A stretch of 64,000 nucleotides of DNA from Zygnema circumcarinatum (Eukaryota; Streptophyta; Zygnematophyceae; Zygnematales; Zygnemataceae): positions 2,589,429-2,653,428 of the forward strand of contig CM074807.1 in the NCBI GenBank assembly GCA_037447605.1. Reading direction: 5' to 3'. Both the position numbers and the translations under genes were made by a program. The notes below the pieces were generated by a model. That model searched no databases. It saw only the letters and a program-made list of their open reading frames with translations, and was not told the DNA's origin. This document shows positions 1 through 14,900 of this stretch, one piece after another (positions within the stretch are counted from its first letter, which is position 1; each line of letters begins with the position of its first letter).

Positions 1-194
1 CACCGTCATGCAGGGCATCTTGAGCATGCATGTAAATGATGCAAGATTGCAGTTTACTGGTCGAAGGCATGCGGAGCTCCTCAATGCACAGACACTTATC
101 TGATCATGTTGCAAACAACGACGCTCTGTGACCCCTGAGCAGTGTGATGACAAAACGATGGCTGCTGAAACACAAGGAGAGTGGCTGCACCCAC

Positions 195-3125
195 CTGATA
201 CTTAAAATCATTGTAAACGGTGAAGTTCATGTACGTCCCCAACTCCACCCCTTCCTTCTGCATCTCCTCCTGCTCGGGGGGCTCCACGTGGCTCCATCTC
301 GTGATCCTTGCATCCAAAAGGTCCGGATGTGCATCCGTCAGTCTGTGCAGGCGAACGCGAGGGTTGGCCCCCCAGTTGCCCTCCTTCAAGTGGTAGTTGG
401 TGGTGGCTCCACGGAACACTGCTCGAGGGGTTTTCAAATCCCATGGTCTCTGCATTTGAACCGCAACGTATGCACTTTCTCATTCAATAGAGGCAGATTT
501 CAACTCCGGTCGATGAGGAGGAGCGTTCACCCACAAGTTTAGTTAAGTTTTTTTTTACATGAATAAGGAGGAGGGTTATGTTTTGGGGTGCAGGCAGCAC
601 ACACACCCACCTGCTGGCTGAAGTCGGGAGTATATGAGGGAGTGAGGTCAAGCGCATCGGGAACAAGCACATCCATTGTGTCTGCAGTGGCCCCTGTGGA
701 GAAGACCGGAAACCCTCCCCGCCCGGGCCAATGCGCGCTGTAGAAGCTCATTGGATGGTCGCAGGTGTTGATGAAAAACTCTACTGTCAGGTCATGAAGA
801 CCATATTTTTCTATGGCGTCCTGCACAGAACAAACCCAAACACAGTTAAGAACATTAGCTTTTCTGTCTGTCTTTTCTCTAATGAAATGGGATTACACTT
901 CAGTACAAGAGCAATAGAAACAGCGAACATGGTGTCTCCCAATTTAGTAACAGACAAACATGCTCATGGGCATATATCATTATTTGAAAGCTTCAATCTA
1001 AAGATTAGCCTTTCCAGAAAGGAATGATACGACTTCAAATGAGATTCTGCAAGAGTGGCGGCTCACTTGGATCATTCGGAGGCTCTGCATGAAGCGCAGA
1101 AGTCGATACCAAACAGTGTAGAAGCCGCCATAGCGATAATATAACTCGCCTTGTACGATTTTCACATGGCCACAACACGCCATAAAGAGCCACAGTCTGC
1201 TGACATGCTCCGTTGTTTCAGGCTGAATTGAACCAAATTTGCCTTTCCCAAACGGCTTCGCTCCCTGAAAGCGAAGGCTGAATCTGATTATGAGAACTTG
1301 GGCATCAAACCAACTGCTCTTAAGAACTTAGAGAGCCAAAATTTCTGCAGCTAATCAGCGTTCACAGAATTCTTTTCTCTGCTGCTTTATACCTTGTTAA
1401 AACCTTGACTCTCCATTCAGCTAGATGCGCTTCTCCAACTCCCTGGGCCACAATTCTATCGTGGATACCCCCAAGTATCCAAGGTTCCCTCAACTAGGTC
1501 AACACTTTCTTTGTCAATCCCATTCATACGCCTAGCAACAGTGACGTTTCTGACTCGACTGAAATTCATCACACCAAGACCATGCTATGATAAGAAAGTA
1601 AACTTCCTGCACTAAATGCTTACTGTATCCTGCAAAGTCTGCATTATCATGTTTGCTGTACGGAGGGGCATATTCAGAAAGCGATGAGGCTTAAAACTAA
1701 TTACGCTACTTCATGTCGCGAGATAAATGAGTTGTAGAAGGGAACTAGCTAGTTAAGCTCCCGTGAAGGGTATGAAGGCCATCAAATGACATGCCCAGAG
1801 TTGCCGTCTACTATCGGGATAGGTCATATGCACCAGAAAATCACCTTCAAGTCAAACACGAGCCGTCGAACATTATCAAGGACAATAAATGACAGTATCT
1901 GGTATTGCTTGAAAATGGGAAAGAAGCTCATGTAAAATGGTAGTAAGTCTAGAGGAAATAGACATTCGCTTTCCTTGTGTAGGAGTGAAATCGATGGTGC
2001 ATTTGTCCATAGCTACACTAAAGACATACAAATATCATATCGAGCAGTTTTCAAGCCCAGTCGACCTATCAGTTGCAACCAATCGATTAAATCAGCATTA
2101 TTAACAGAGGTAGCCTTCCATGATTCAAAGTGCAATCTGTCAATGACCAGAGCCTAGCTCCTTTACTCCCGAAAATTGATGCTGATTTAGGGCGTTCAGC
2201 TGACTTCTGATAAATTTATGATATGCACACTATGCAGAATCAACATGAAAAACCCGCGAGAAGTCTTAATTCAGGTTCCCTTTTATAATGCACGCAAATG
2301 GTTTTGCGAAATAGACTAGCAAAAGTCATACAGAAGAGCGCTTTCCAATAGCAATTCCACTCTGAACTAAAAGTGTGTAGGGCAGCAAGTAGCTTCTATA
2401 CCCTAAACGGAAATGACGAGGGCGTTGCTACTTGGGGAACAGTAGAGTCCGAAACAGAAAAGTTACTTCACAGCTCACTTCCATGACTTATGCGCTGCTT
2501 GCTTCTACAATGACTGACTCATCTGAAGGATAACGGCAAAGAAGCTGTTGCCGCGACACGCGCACTTCTCCTCTCTTTCATTTCCCTTTTAGAAAAGCCT
2601 CCGCTTTGCTGCGTTTACTGCACTTTTTATTCTTTAAATAGCGCTTACGTTCACAGTATTTGCTCATTGACGAGAGTTTGGCGAGAAACGAGGCTATTTC
2701 GATGCAAAGGAGTCCGGCGTCACCTTGACAGGAAGCCACGGCGCCAAGTAGTTGTTCAACAGATTCGCATAATCCAGGACCATCGCCTCTGACTGATTGA
2801 AATACCGCGAAGCCGCGCCCATAATCTCGCCAACGTCCTCCTCCAAATCGACCTCCGCCTCGCACGACTCCTCATCATAATCGTATAAAAAACTAATATT
2901 TCCGCGCGCAACAAACTCCCCAAAGCCTATATATACAAACATCACTGCAAGCAGCACGAACAGAGCAATTGTAACTAGCAGGGAGCTCCTTCGCCTCCTA
3001 CTCGGCCCCCATGTCCTCCCTGCCCTCTCTGCTGCCACATCACTATCTTCTTCTGTGCTAAACTCTAAGTCTGTATCCTTAACAACTATGCCATTCGCTC
3101 GCATCTGCGGCGACCCGATCGCCAT
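195..3125 (-). CDS. GT90 (CAP10/Rumi-like) glycosyltransferase, N-terminal part, cut by window edge
   Basis: Exons on the minus strand: 2724-3125, 1067-1222, 611-820 and 195-449. All four are phase 0 and total 341 codons; further exons must lie left of base 1. Residues about 1-45 are a basic, Arg-rich tail, followed by one hydrophobic segment (about 47-68, LLVTIALFVLLAVMFVYIGF), so the protein looks like a type II Golgi/ER membrane enzyme. Exon 2 carries HVKIVQGELYYRYGG, like the 'R-I-x-x-G-x-x-Y' strand of GT90 proteins. Exon 4 carries FRGATTNYHLKEGNW and NPRVRLHRL followed by PDLLDARITRW, which matches the family's 'WRG.t....R..L...' then 'DA.ft.w' block. Family members transfer sugars such as xylose or glucose to protein or glycan acceptors; the acceptor here is unknown. 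Intron 1 is long (1501 bp) and could hide a small exon. It is divergent from RAE1. Confidence 0.8.
1223..2723 (-). other. Long first intron of the GT90-like gene
   Basis: 1.5 kb between two phase-0 exons, with donor AAG|GTGACG and acceptor ATTCAG|CC. It is AT-rich and without CT microsatellites. I saw no convincing extra exon, but a short one cannot be excluded. Confidence 0.6.
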
Positions 3126-3899
3126 TCCCCCTCCCTTCCTCCCCTTCCCTCACCCCTCGCCCTCTCTCTCTCCAGAGTGCTCTACCCTCCTACCCTCCCT
3201 CCCCACAGTGCAGGCCCGCGTGGTTTCTCCGGGCACCCGATGACGTCAGCTGACAGCCCCAAACACTAACGATCCCTCCCCAAAAGGCCCCGTCCGTACC
3301 GTACAGAGTTCTTGGACAGGCTGGTCACCAGCTGGCAGACCCGCAAGCGACAAAACAGGGACACGCGCATTCTCACTCGCTAGAAAAGGCGGAACTGAGC
3401 CCTGCCTGTCGGCTGACAACGTGACAAACTGGATGTACGGAGAATCGTAAACATAATTTCTTGTCCTTTTCTCCCCGCGGCTCGCTGGGCGGGTGGGGGC
3501 AGGCGCCGGGCCCAGCCCGCCGCAGGTCGCGGTGACGTCACGCGGGCGGGGATTGAGCGCGCGCTGGTGCAAGCGCCGCCGAGTCGAGTCGAGTCGAGTC
3601 GAGTCGGAGTCGCGGTACCCTGCAGTGCAGGGTTTTGCGCTTTAGGGCAAAACTTTAGGGCTCGCGGGCGTCAGAGAGGAGAGGACGAGAGGAGTGGGAG
3701 AGGGGAGAGAGAGAAAGAGAGAGCGAGGGGTGGATGGGGGAGAGGGGGGAGAGAGGGAGTGAGAGAGAGTAGAGAGAGGAGAGATAGAGGAAAGAGAACG
3801 CGGGGGGGAGGGAAGTGAGTGAGAGAGAGGAGAGAAGAGAAGAGAGAGAACGAAGGAGAAGAGGGGAGATTGGGAGAGCGAGAGTGAGAGAGAGGGGAA
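3126..3899. promoter_or_regulatory. Divergent promoter of the GT90-like gene and RAE1
   Basis: 774 bp between two start codons facing away from each other. It holds a bZIP-type TGACGTCA at 3241-3248 and a second inside GTGACGTCAC at 3532-3541, adjoining GTAC cores at 3296 and 3301, a GAGTC microsatellite near 3580-3605, a 17-bp palindrome at 3617-3633, and two plant-telomere-type TTTAGGG words at 3641-3660. The last 220 bp before the RAE1 ATG are a purine (GA) tract, likely 5' UTR. I see no clear TATA box. Confidence 0.6.
3461..3615 (+). repeat. Promoter block, copy 1 (duplicated at 7778-7889)
   Basis: The copies share a TTGTCCTTT start, CCCGCGGCTCG, the GTGACGTCACGCGGGCGGGG core and a GTGCAAGCGCCGCCGAGTCGAG end. 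Copy 1 has extra GAGTC units and an extra GC-rich stretch in the middle. Confidence 0.85.
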
Positions 3900-7503
<3,604 letters not shown>

Positions 7504-7777
7504 GTTCTCCTTCATTGGTTGACAGAAGGGATGAGGTCATATCAGATCAGTTGAGGGAAGGGAAGGTTTGGAAGCAGAACAGTAGGACAGGTGTACGTAG
7601 ACCCGTTACATTGTACAGATTCGTAATTCCTCCATGAACTGACAACTGAGCTCAACATATACCACCGAATTTGCGGCATTGTACATTGCTTTTCGATAAG
7701 CTCGCTGTCCATTAAAGGTTCTTTGATATTGAGGGCTGAGAGTCAGAAGGTAAAAAATTCAGAATTTACAGAATTTT

Positions 7778-7889
7778 TTGTCCTTTCTTCCCGCGGCTCG
7801 ATGGGCGGGCGGCGGCGGAGGTGACGTCACGCGGGCGGGGTTTCAGTACGCGCTTGTGCAAGCGCCGCCGAGTCGAGTCGGAGTCGCGG
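7778..7889 (+). repeat. Promoter block, copy 2, upstream of the glycosylase-like gene
   Basis: Same orientation and order of motifs as 3461-3615, including the palindrome GTGACGTCAC at 7821-7830. It is shorter because a central GC stretch is missing and there are fewer GAGTC units. It lies 275 bp after the RAE1 stop codon and about 750 bp before the next gene, so it may be the promoter of that gene. Confidence 0.85.
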
Positions 7890-7898
7890 AGGACCATT

Positions 7899-8107
7899 AG
7901 GGGGGGTCAGACTTAACACATGGCCAAATCGATAATTTAGTAAGCCTTTCGGGCGAATTAAGCATTGGCTAGGTACGCATTTCGGTACGGCTAACTTAGG
8001 CAAAGCTGCGGATCCCAACTCGAAATTCGTACACGAAAAAAAAGTGACTTTTCGTATACTGAATTCGGGAATTTCGTACGCTCCACGCCTAAGTCTGACC
8101 CCCCCCT
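7899..8107. mobile_element. MITE-like TIR element 1
   Basis: About 209 bp bounded by inverted repeats: AGGGGGGGTCAGACTTA on the left and its complement TAAGTCTGACCCCCCC(C)T on the right. There is no open reading frame. The interior is rich in CGTA and TTCG words (TTCGTAC, TTTCGTA). The flanks are ATT on the left and TGT on the right, so the target duplication is not perfect. Confidence 0.8.
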
Positions 8108-8117
8108 TGTTATTATT

Positions 8118-8276
8118 AGGGGGTGTCAGACTTAAAAAATTTCAGTACGCGTGTTCGTAAGTTTGACATCAGAACGAGTACTCCAGTATAATCGCGATCC
8201 TCCTGCGGCGGAGTACTTTCGTAACCTTTTTTTTCGTAACGCTTTTCGTAAGATTTTGTTAAGTCTGACACCCTCT
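8118..8276. mobile_element. MITE-like TIR element 2 with 3-bp target duplication
   Basis: 159 bp with terminal repeats AGGGGGTGTCAGACTTAA and TTAAGTCTGACACCCTCT. It is flanked on both sides by ATT (8115-8117 and 8277-8279). The TIR is nearly the same as that of the element 10 bp to its left. A 3-bp A/T target site fits the PIF/Harbinger superfamily (inference). The interior again has repeated TTCGTAA words. Confidence 0.85.
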
Positions 8277-8636
8277 ATTGTTGGAGTCACATATAGCGTG
8301 CGGGTGGGCGGGCGTCGCGGAACGAACTTGCAGTTGGAGAATGTAGGGTTGAATTTGGGGCGGGCGGGAATGGGCGCGTGGGCGAGCGGTGAAGGGGAGA
8401 GAGGGAAAGGAAGCGGCGCAGTTTCAGAGTTAAGGGAGCACCCATGCATTCATGTATGCATGCATGCATGCCCTGGGAGGGCCCAGGCTATGTAGGGTTT
8501 GGAAGTCTACACCTTTTCAACTTTGATGCACTCTTATGAAGTGAAGTTGCGCATAAACTTTGATGATTCTGGCGTCGCTTTCGTAATAGTCAACGCCGAT
8601 GCGCAGTCACAGGCATTCGTGGAAACAGCAGAAGCC

Positions 8637-10390
8637 ATGAAGCGCATGTCCATGCCAGCATCCTTAACATCATCATCATCATCATCATTCGTTCCATTAA
8701 AAGCAGCAGTTTTATCTCCTCGGGAATCATCTCTATCGCCATCAACATCACCAACCTTACCCGCATTCAGATCATCGTCATCGTCTTTTCGGAGCCCTTT
8801 CTTAAGGGCTCGATTTGCAAAAACCATGGCCCATTTTGGTCAAAAAATTCTTAAAGAAAAAACGGCGAAATATTTGCCGGATTTCACTGTGAGGTCTTTG
8901 AACACGTTCCTTCCGTACGAAGATTTCAAGCAATCCGTGAAGTGCTTGGACAGCAGGCGTCTTGGAAAACAGGTACGCGTGTTGTGCTGCTTGAACTTCA
9001 ACGGAAGTTTGCAGTTTTTTTAGGGTTAGGGTTTCGCCCATACCCTTTTCTTTCTCCTACTTTTTATCGACTCCGGACATCCCTCGGCAAACCTTGACAC
9101 ACTTCTTGCCGAAAACCTTATAATGTGTTAACAAATAGCGAAATCCTGAAAAATCGAATACATCACTTAACCCTAAAAATCGGAGATATGGAGGACCCTA
9201 AAGACTGAGGAAGTGTCAGATGGAGCAGAGTGCAGTTCTGCTGCTCTGCAGCAAAACTGAAAACGGACATGGAACCGTGCAGAGCAGCGCGTAGAGGCTC
9301 GACAAATTCTGAATGTCATCACGGAGGCTTCTAAGAGCAACGCATGGCGCAACAGCCCTGCGGTCAGTGCTCCTCTCTCTCTGTCTCTGTCTCTGTCTGT
9401 CTGTCTGTCTGGTCTCTCTCTCCCTTTTCCCTCTCCTTTCCCTCCTTTCTCCAATTGTCTAGTCCCCCGATCCCTCTCCCCCTCCCTTCCTCGCTTTCTT
9501 CTCTCTCTCTCTCGCTCTCTGTCCCTCCATTTTTTTTCTCTCTTCCGCTCTTTCTCCCTCTCCCGCCCACTCATTCTACACTTCCCTCTCCCTTCCTATT
9601 CCCTACATCCTCGCTCTCCCTGCGAACCCTTAACAGTCTCTCGATCCTTCCCCTTCCCCTTCTCTCTCTCCCTCTACTTTCTTCCCCTCCCTCCTTTCGC
9701 CTGCGGTTCCCTCGCCTTCCTTCCTCCTCTCTCCTCCCTCTTTTCTGCTTTTCTCTATATACCTCCCACTCCCTCTCCTCCCCTCCCCTCCCCTCCCCTC
9801 CCCAAATCTCCCCCCTCCGAGCCCCACCAAAACAAACTACTTTTGGATCTCACCATTTCTTTGGTGATCCACGGCCTTATGAAATCACAAAACGAACTGA
9901 AACAGTAACAGAGAACGTGGAACTGGGCCTGCAGGTCAGAATGTGGCGAGGCCACCCCCTGGCTCTCATGCTCTACTACAACGAGTGTTTGCAAGAATGG
10001 AAAAATCGCGGATTTCGAAACATTCTCCTCCTCCCTTCTGAAGTAGAGGAGAAGGACATCTCTATGCCCCCATGGCTGGGTACGTCACAGTCCACATTTT
10101 CTCAGAGTTGATCCATTTCTCCCCCCTTTTCTTCTTTTTTAATAAAATTTGATTGTATTCTTACCACGCGGCACAGGCTGGCATGATATGATGTGTGATC
10201 TGATGCATGTGCAGGAGATGAGCGTCTACATGCTTCACATCGCTCGAATCTGCTCCGTAAAGATCCGTTGTACTATGCGCAGTTTGGCTGGAAGGAGCCT
10301 CCAGATTTGCCTTACGTCTGGCCCGTGCCCTTGAATCTCCCCCCTGCAAAGCAAGGCAAGGCGCTGCAAAAAGATGAAGAGAAGAAGTGA
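8637..10390 (+). CDS. Pyrimidine-dimer DNA glycosylase-like protein (bacterial MSMEG_6728 type), organelle-targeted?
   Basis: Four exons: 8637-8972, 9288-9362, 9935-10079 and 10215-10390; phases agree and give 243 residues. The core (from about residue 82) reads TFLPYEDFKQSVKCLDSRR, LGKQRVEARQIL, WRNSPAVRMWRGHPLAL, PPWLGDE, HRSNLLRKDP and LPYVWPVP. This is the order of motifs in the bacterial family annotated as MSMEG_6728/pyrimidine-dimer DNA glycosylase-like. Such proteins are presumed to act on damaged DNA, but their reaction is not well established, so function here is by family only. Residues 1-75 are Ser- and Arg-rich (TCA repeat encoding a Ser run, then FRSSSSSFRSPFLRARFAKT) and look like a plastid or mitochondrial transit peptide. 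An in-frame ATG at 8526 would add 37 residues without transit-peptide character, so I prefer 8637. Confidence 0.85.
9376..9650 (+). repeat. Pyrimidine block A (intron 2 of the glycosylase-like gene)
   Basis: CT/GTCT microsatellite followed by a more complex core (9523-9647). The core runs from CCCTCCATTTTTTTTCTC through CCCGCCCACTCATTCT and CCTTCCTATTCC to TGCGAACCCTTAACA and TCTCGAT. The core recurs at 10877-10996. Confidence 0.9.
9780..9802 (+). repeat. (CCCCT)n tract in the same intron
   Basis: Four to five tandem CCCCT units just before the acceptor region of the third exon. Confidence 0.8.
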
Positions 10391-11967
10391 GCGGGTTCAC
10401 GGAAATGTCCTGAAACGTAAACAAGTGTACGGCACGTTTTTTTCCTGTATTTGTAATTTTTTAGATATATATGGTCCCTCCCTCCGTCCCTCATTGACTA
10501 TAAGATAGGCACTCATATGAGCAGAGGCTTTGTGTAGAACAGGAACTGAGAGGCGAGCAGAGGCCATTTGTGCAAAGTATCTCCTCGACTTTGTGTTTTG
10601 GATGCGCCGTGTTCTCTCCTTTTCCTCTCCCTCTCCCACTTTCCCCTTTCCTTTCTCTCTCCCTACCAAAATTGCTACCTTCCAATATCCAATACACGGC
10701 GAATCCTAATCTTGAAACCTCGCTGTCTCCCAGCCAAGTGTCGATCATCAGGTTCGACTGAATTTGGATTTTTGAATGATCGGCGGCTTCACCTTCGCAA
10801 ACCCTCCCTCTCTCTCTCTCGCTTTCTCTCTGTCTGTCTGTCTGGTCTCTCTCTCTGTCTCTCTCTCTCTCTCTCTCCCTCCATTTTTTTTCTCTTCCGC
10901 TCTTTTTCCCTCTCCCGCCCACTCATTCTGCGCTTCCTCTCCCTTCCTATTCCTTACATCCGCGCTCTCCCTGCGAACCCTTAACATTCTCTCGATTTTC
11001 TCCCTTTCCTCTCCATCTCCCTCTTCCTCTCCTCTCTCTCTCCCAATGATATTTTCTGAATTCTGCTATAAACATTTTTCCATGTTTCAGCCATTGTTTT
11101 GAATCATGAATCTGAATCTGAATCATTTTCGGAATTATGCAATGAGAATATTCCATGCTTTAGCTATTTTTTAAACTATCCTCTGAAAATCTTGCATGTT
11201 TGAGCTATTTTCGAAATTTCAAGTCCTTGTTCAGTGTTGGGCTGAAAAACGCTTATGTGTCCATTCTTTTCTTGGATTGTAAGCTGAAAAAAGAACACGA
11301 AACGCCTAAAATATGAACCATTTTCAGAGCAGAGATGAAGAAACGGGCTGAACGGCTGCCGTCCTGAAAGTCGTCCTCCATGTTAATTTACATTACAAAA
11401 AAATGAAAGTTATGAGTTTCAATTATTGAGAAGGGTTGGCTGCCTGAAAGTCCGCCATGTTTACGCCAATGTTTGAAGTGTGCGCTGCCATTTGGTACTG
11501 AACTGAACCACGCGTTCAAGTGCAGCCTTTCCTGCCCTCACTCACTCTGAATGGGCGGAGAGGCGTCCCCGCCCTGCCCGTGTTGCGGCTTCGGCTCCAC
11601 CGCGAGGCCGAGAGGGAAGGCAGGAAGCCGTGAACCAAAGCGAGCCGGCAATTCGGCATACGCCGCAGGTCCTGGGCCTCGCCACCAAATGGGGCCAAGA
11701 TCGTAAATAATAAGTAGAAAGTAATAGCACCAGCAATAGAGGGGGGCGCTAAAATTAGCGGAGGGAGGGGCGGAGGGAGGGAAGGCAGAGGGGAGGCGGA
11801 GCGGGGAGGAAGGGGAGGGAAGGGAGAGAGATACCGACTGGGGGAGGGGGAAATCGCGGATCGGAACGGGTCGGAAAGAACGGAACGGAACGAAACGGCG
11901 GAGGCCTCAAGAGTCGTCCGTACGGCTAGCTCATGGCCGGGAGGGGGAAGGAGGAGGAGCAGGCGCC
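10391..11967. other. Intergenic region between the glycosylase-like gene and RRP36
   Basis: It holds the 3' flank of the upstream gene, a second copy of a pyrimidine block (10805-11005), AT-rich sequence to about 11500, then a GC-rich stretch. Upstream of the RRP36 ATG (11760-11967) the sequence turns into a GGGAGG purine tract with repeated GGAACGG words (11862-11900), probably promoter and 5' UTR. No coding sequence is supported. Confidence 0.6.
10805..11005 (+). repeat. Pyrimidine block B (copy of the 9376-9650 block)
   Basis: GTCTGTCTGTCTGGTCTC leader and core 10877-10996, nearly base-for-base like 9523-9647. It lies 0.4 kb downstream of the gene whose intron holds copy A, in direct orientation. 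Confidence 0.9.
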
Positions 11968-14900
11968 ATGGCGGAGGAGGGAGGCGACAGGTCCAGCGAG
12001 GACGGCTCGCTGAGTGTTGAGGAGGACGAGGAGGTGCGGTTCTTAGTCAGAGAGGGAATTGAAGGTGGAGCCGTTGGAGGGGGCCATCTTGGCCCTGCTC
12101 GCACGCAGGCTTGCTCCCGGAGTGGGAGGAGTAGGATGTGCTGGAATATAGAAATTATGTCAGATACCTGTCGAAGTGGTCAGGGAAAAATTGTGGTAAA
12201 GATATTGACGGAGTGTTTGATGTTTTTTTTTTAGGGTTGGTCTATTACAGGAGGTCGTAAACGAGCAGGTGAATGACGCGCCGTTTGAAGTTCTTCAAAA
12301 ACTTCGCAGTCTCGGGGAGAGTGGGAGGGCAGCGTGGAACCGCGCGGGCTCGCGTCCGTTGAAGCGTGATAACAAAAATAGGTGCGTTTGTGCATTTCTG
12401 AGGGCTGGCAAGGCTATGAGGATGCGCAGAGCATGAATTTTCTCATACTGTTTGTCTTGGCGGCTACAATTATTTTAGGGTTTGTACTCATAGGAGCATT
12501 TTTTTTTGTTTCAGGAGCATACAAATGCATGTGGAGTAGTGGGGTGCGGACAGGCATGAATGAACAATTCGAGATAAGAGAGACAGTGAACACTCTCTAC
12601 TGCTCCTTTGGCTTGCCCTAAGCATAGCCAGCGATTTTAGGGATCACGGTGGGAAAAGTGGAAAAAGCTTCCACATCTCGGAAGCTGAATATTTTGGAAT
12701 AGGGCGTGTAAACCTCTTCGAGAATCATTTCGAACACAATACTTTCGGATAGGAATCTTACTTCGAAATTCGCTGGAGTCCTTGTACTAGTTTCGAATAC
12801 TGCATTTTCGGGAAATGTCGGAGCTTGACACGCCCTAATGTGGAACACCACTGCTGTTTCGTGGCATCTAATAAATGTCTTAAGGTTCTGTACTCGATGT
12901 GTATGCATGCCGTTATGGGACTGACACCATGCATAGATGCTACCGTTCAGAGTTTTCATAGGCTCTCGTCATGAAGCATCAACGCGAAATTATGGCTTTT
13001 CTTTTGTTAGGCCTACTTGTGACTTAATTTTCTTACCTCTCGTTGGTGAAATTTGTTCTCTCCTTTATCCCTAGACCAAACTCTTGGAGCATATTCCGTT
13101 CCGTATGTTCCGAGCGTACTTAACATGAGCGTAGCTTTGGAGTGCTATCATTATCGATCGTTCACTTTTCTCATAGAACTCTGCTACCCGTCAGCTTCAA
13201 TGTGAAGCTGCCCTTATATACAGGGTTCCTTCAATTGTTAATCGTATTCACTCTTTCTATGAGTCCCCTGTTGATTCAACAAAAGTTGTTGTTGACATAT
13301 TCGATCTAGGATCTCTCAATTTTCCTTCCACTCAATTTTCCTGATTTCTGATCTTCCTGATTTGAGGCTTCTTTTGCCTCTTTGAGAGGACGTTTCAACG
13401 CTTGAGTGACTAAGTGGATTGTTTGAAGACTTAATCAGCCTTTTATGGTGAGGGCCCTTATGACAGGCCTCAGGAGCTGCCTTCAAAGCGACCTGTCCCT
13501 CGTCTCCGCAAAGTGATTGAAGCCCCTTCAAAGGTGCAATTTGACCAATGATTTCTTGCACAACTCACATGTCCCGTGGAAAGCTTCGTGTGTGTTGGAC
13601 GCTGTTTTAGACCTCACAGAAGCTCTGTCAAACTGCTGCTTTTCTCAAACCTCGCATGAAACATTACTCACAGGGAATCTGTCGTTGAGTTCAGTATTCA
13701 TGCACTGTTTTCACTTCTTCCTTAGGATTGTTACAGAGAGTTTTAGATATTTGGCATGAACTTGAGGAATATTTTCTCACTGTTATGTTTCTAGTTGTGG
13801 TGATGCCAAACACTGAGATAGGATGTCCACCTTTTTGTCAAAACTGCTTGACACACACCTACATTCAGTCTGTTTGTATCACCCGTTACAAAAGTGAAGC
13901 CCGTCGGTTTACACGGGTTTCATCAGATTTCTTCTCTCTGTTGTCTTGTCTGTCAAGCTGCTTGATAGGGATCAAAATTCATGTTGGCAGTAGAGACTCC
14001 TAGATACATGAAAATATTTCTGGCGAGTTTTGTTGATGACAAGGAACGAGAAAGCCTCTGCTTTCTTTCTGTTTGTATGATGGACTCACGAAGCCTTCAC
14101 TGCAACTTTAGCATAGGGATGATGACGTCAATGGTCTGGACCTCAATCTCTTTCTCTATCTCTTCCTCGTCTCTTTCTTCTTATCTCCCTTTAGATCGCA
14201 TCATAAGCGCATGTTTAGTTACCTCCATTCCATGAGGGTGCAATGACCTCCTGTTCCACTCCTCAGATGTCGAATTTCTGAGCGAAGGCTGGGCGGGAGT
14301 GCTTCATTCAGGTTGTGCGAGATCCACGTTTTGAGAGCCTTTGTGGAGAGCTGGATGAGAGCAGGTGAATGAATAGCAGACATACGCTGCTTCTTTCTGT
14401 TAACTGTTCTCTCTATGCAACTCTGCAAGCACAACAGATTCCTCCTTGCTCATTTTGTGCTATTGGCTGGGGACAACAGGTTTAAGGCAGCGTATGGGTT
14501 CCTGTATACAGAGAATCTGCCTGAAGAGCGGCAGGTGTGAAGTTCAACCCGCTTTAACTTTGTTTCCTTATGGCTCTATGAGTTGTGTTGAGTTGCACGT
14601 GCAATTAGCGTGGAGCATTTTTTGCTGTGTGGGAGTTTTGCTTGAGCTGTCTCCCTTTCAGGTTGTATTGCAATGTTGCTGATATTTCCAGCCTGATGAT
14701 TATCGGGCCCTTCCTTTTCTGCTTCTCAGAAGCTACAGAAGCTATTGAAGAAAGAGAAGGACGCTACACGACGAGAAGAACATAAGCTCGCTCTCAAGAG
14801 CATTGTGAGTGTCACTCGAGGGCCCTCATGGGGGATGAGTCTTTGAAAGTAGCAGAAGAGGATGCTTCTATAGTCTGCGGATGTTGTTGGTCAGCATTGT

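Noticed and set aside
1-194. Next GT90 exon at the left edge
   Set aside because: No acceptor followed by a family-like reading frame is visible before the window ends.
9344-10111. 255-residue open frame running into the glycosylase-like exon
   Set aside because: Most of it is CT-rich intron translated as Ser/Leu/Pro; the phase-correct exon begins at 9935.
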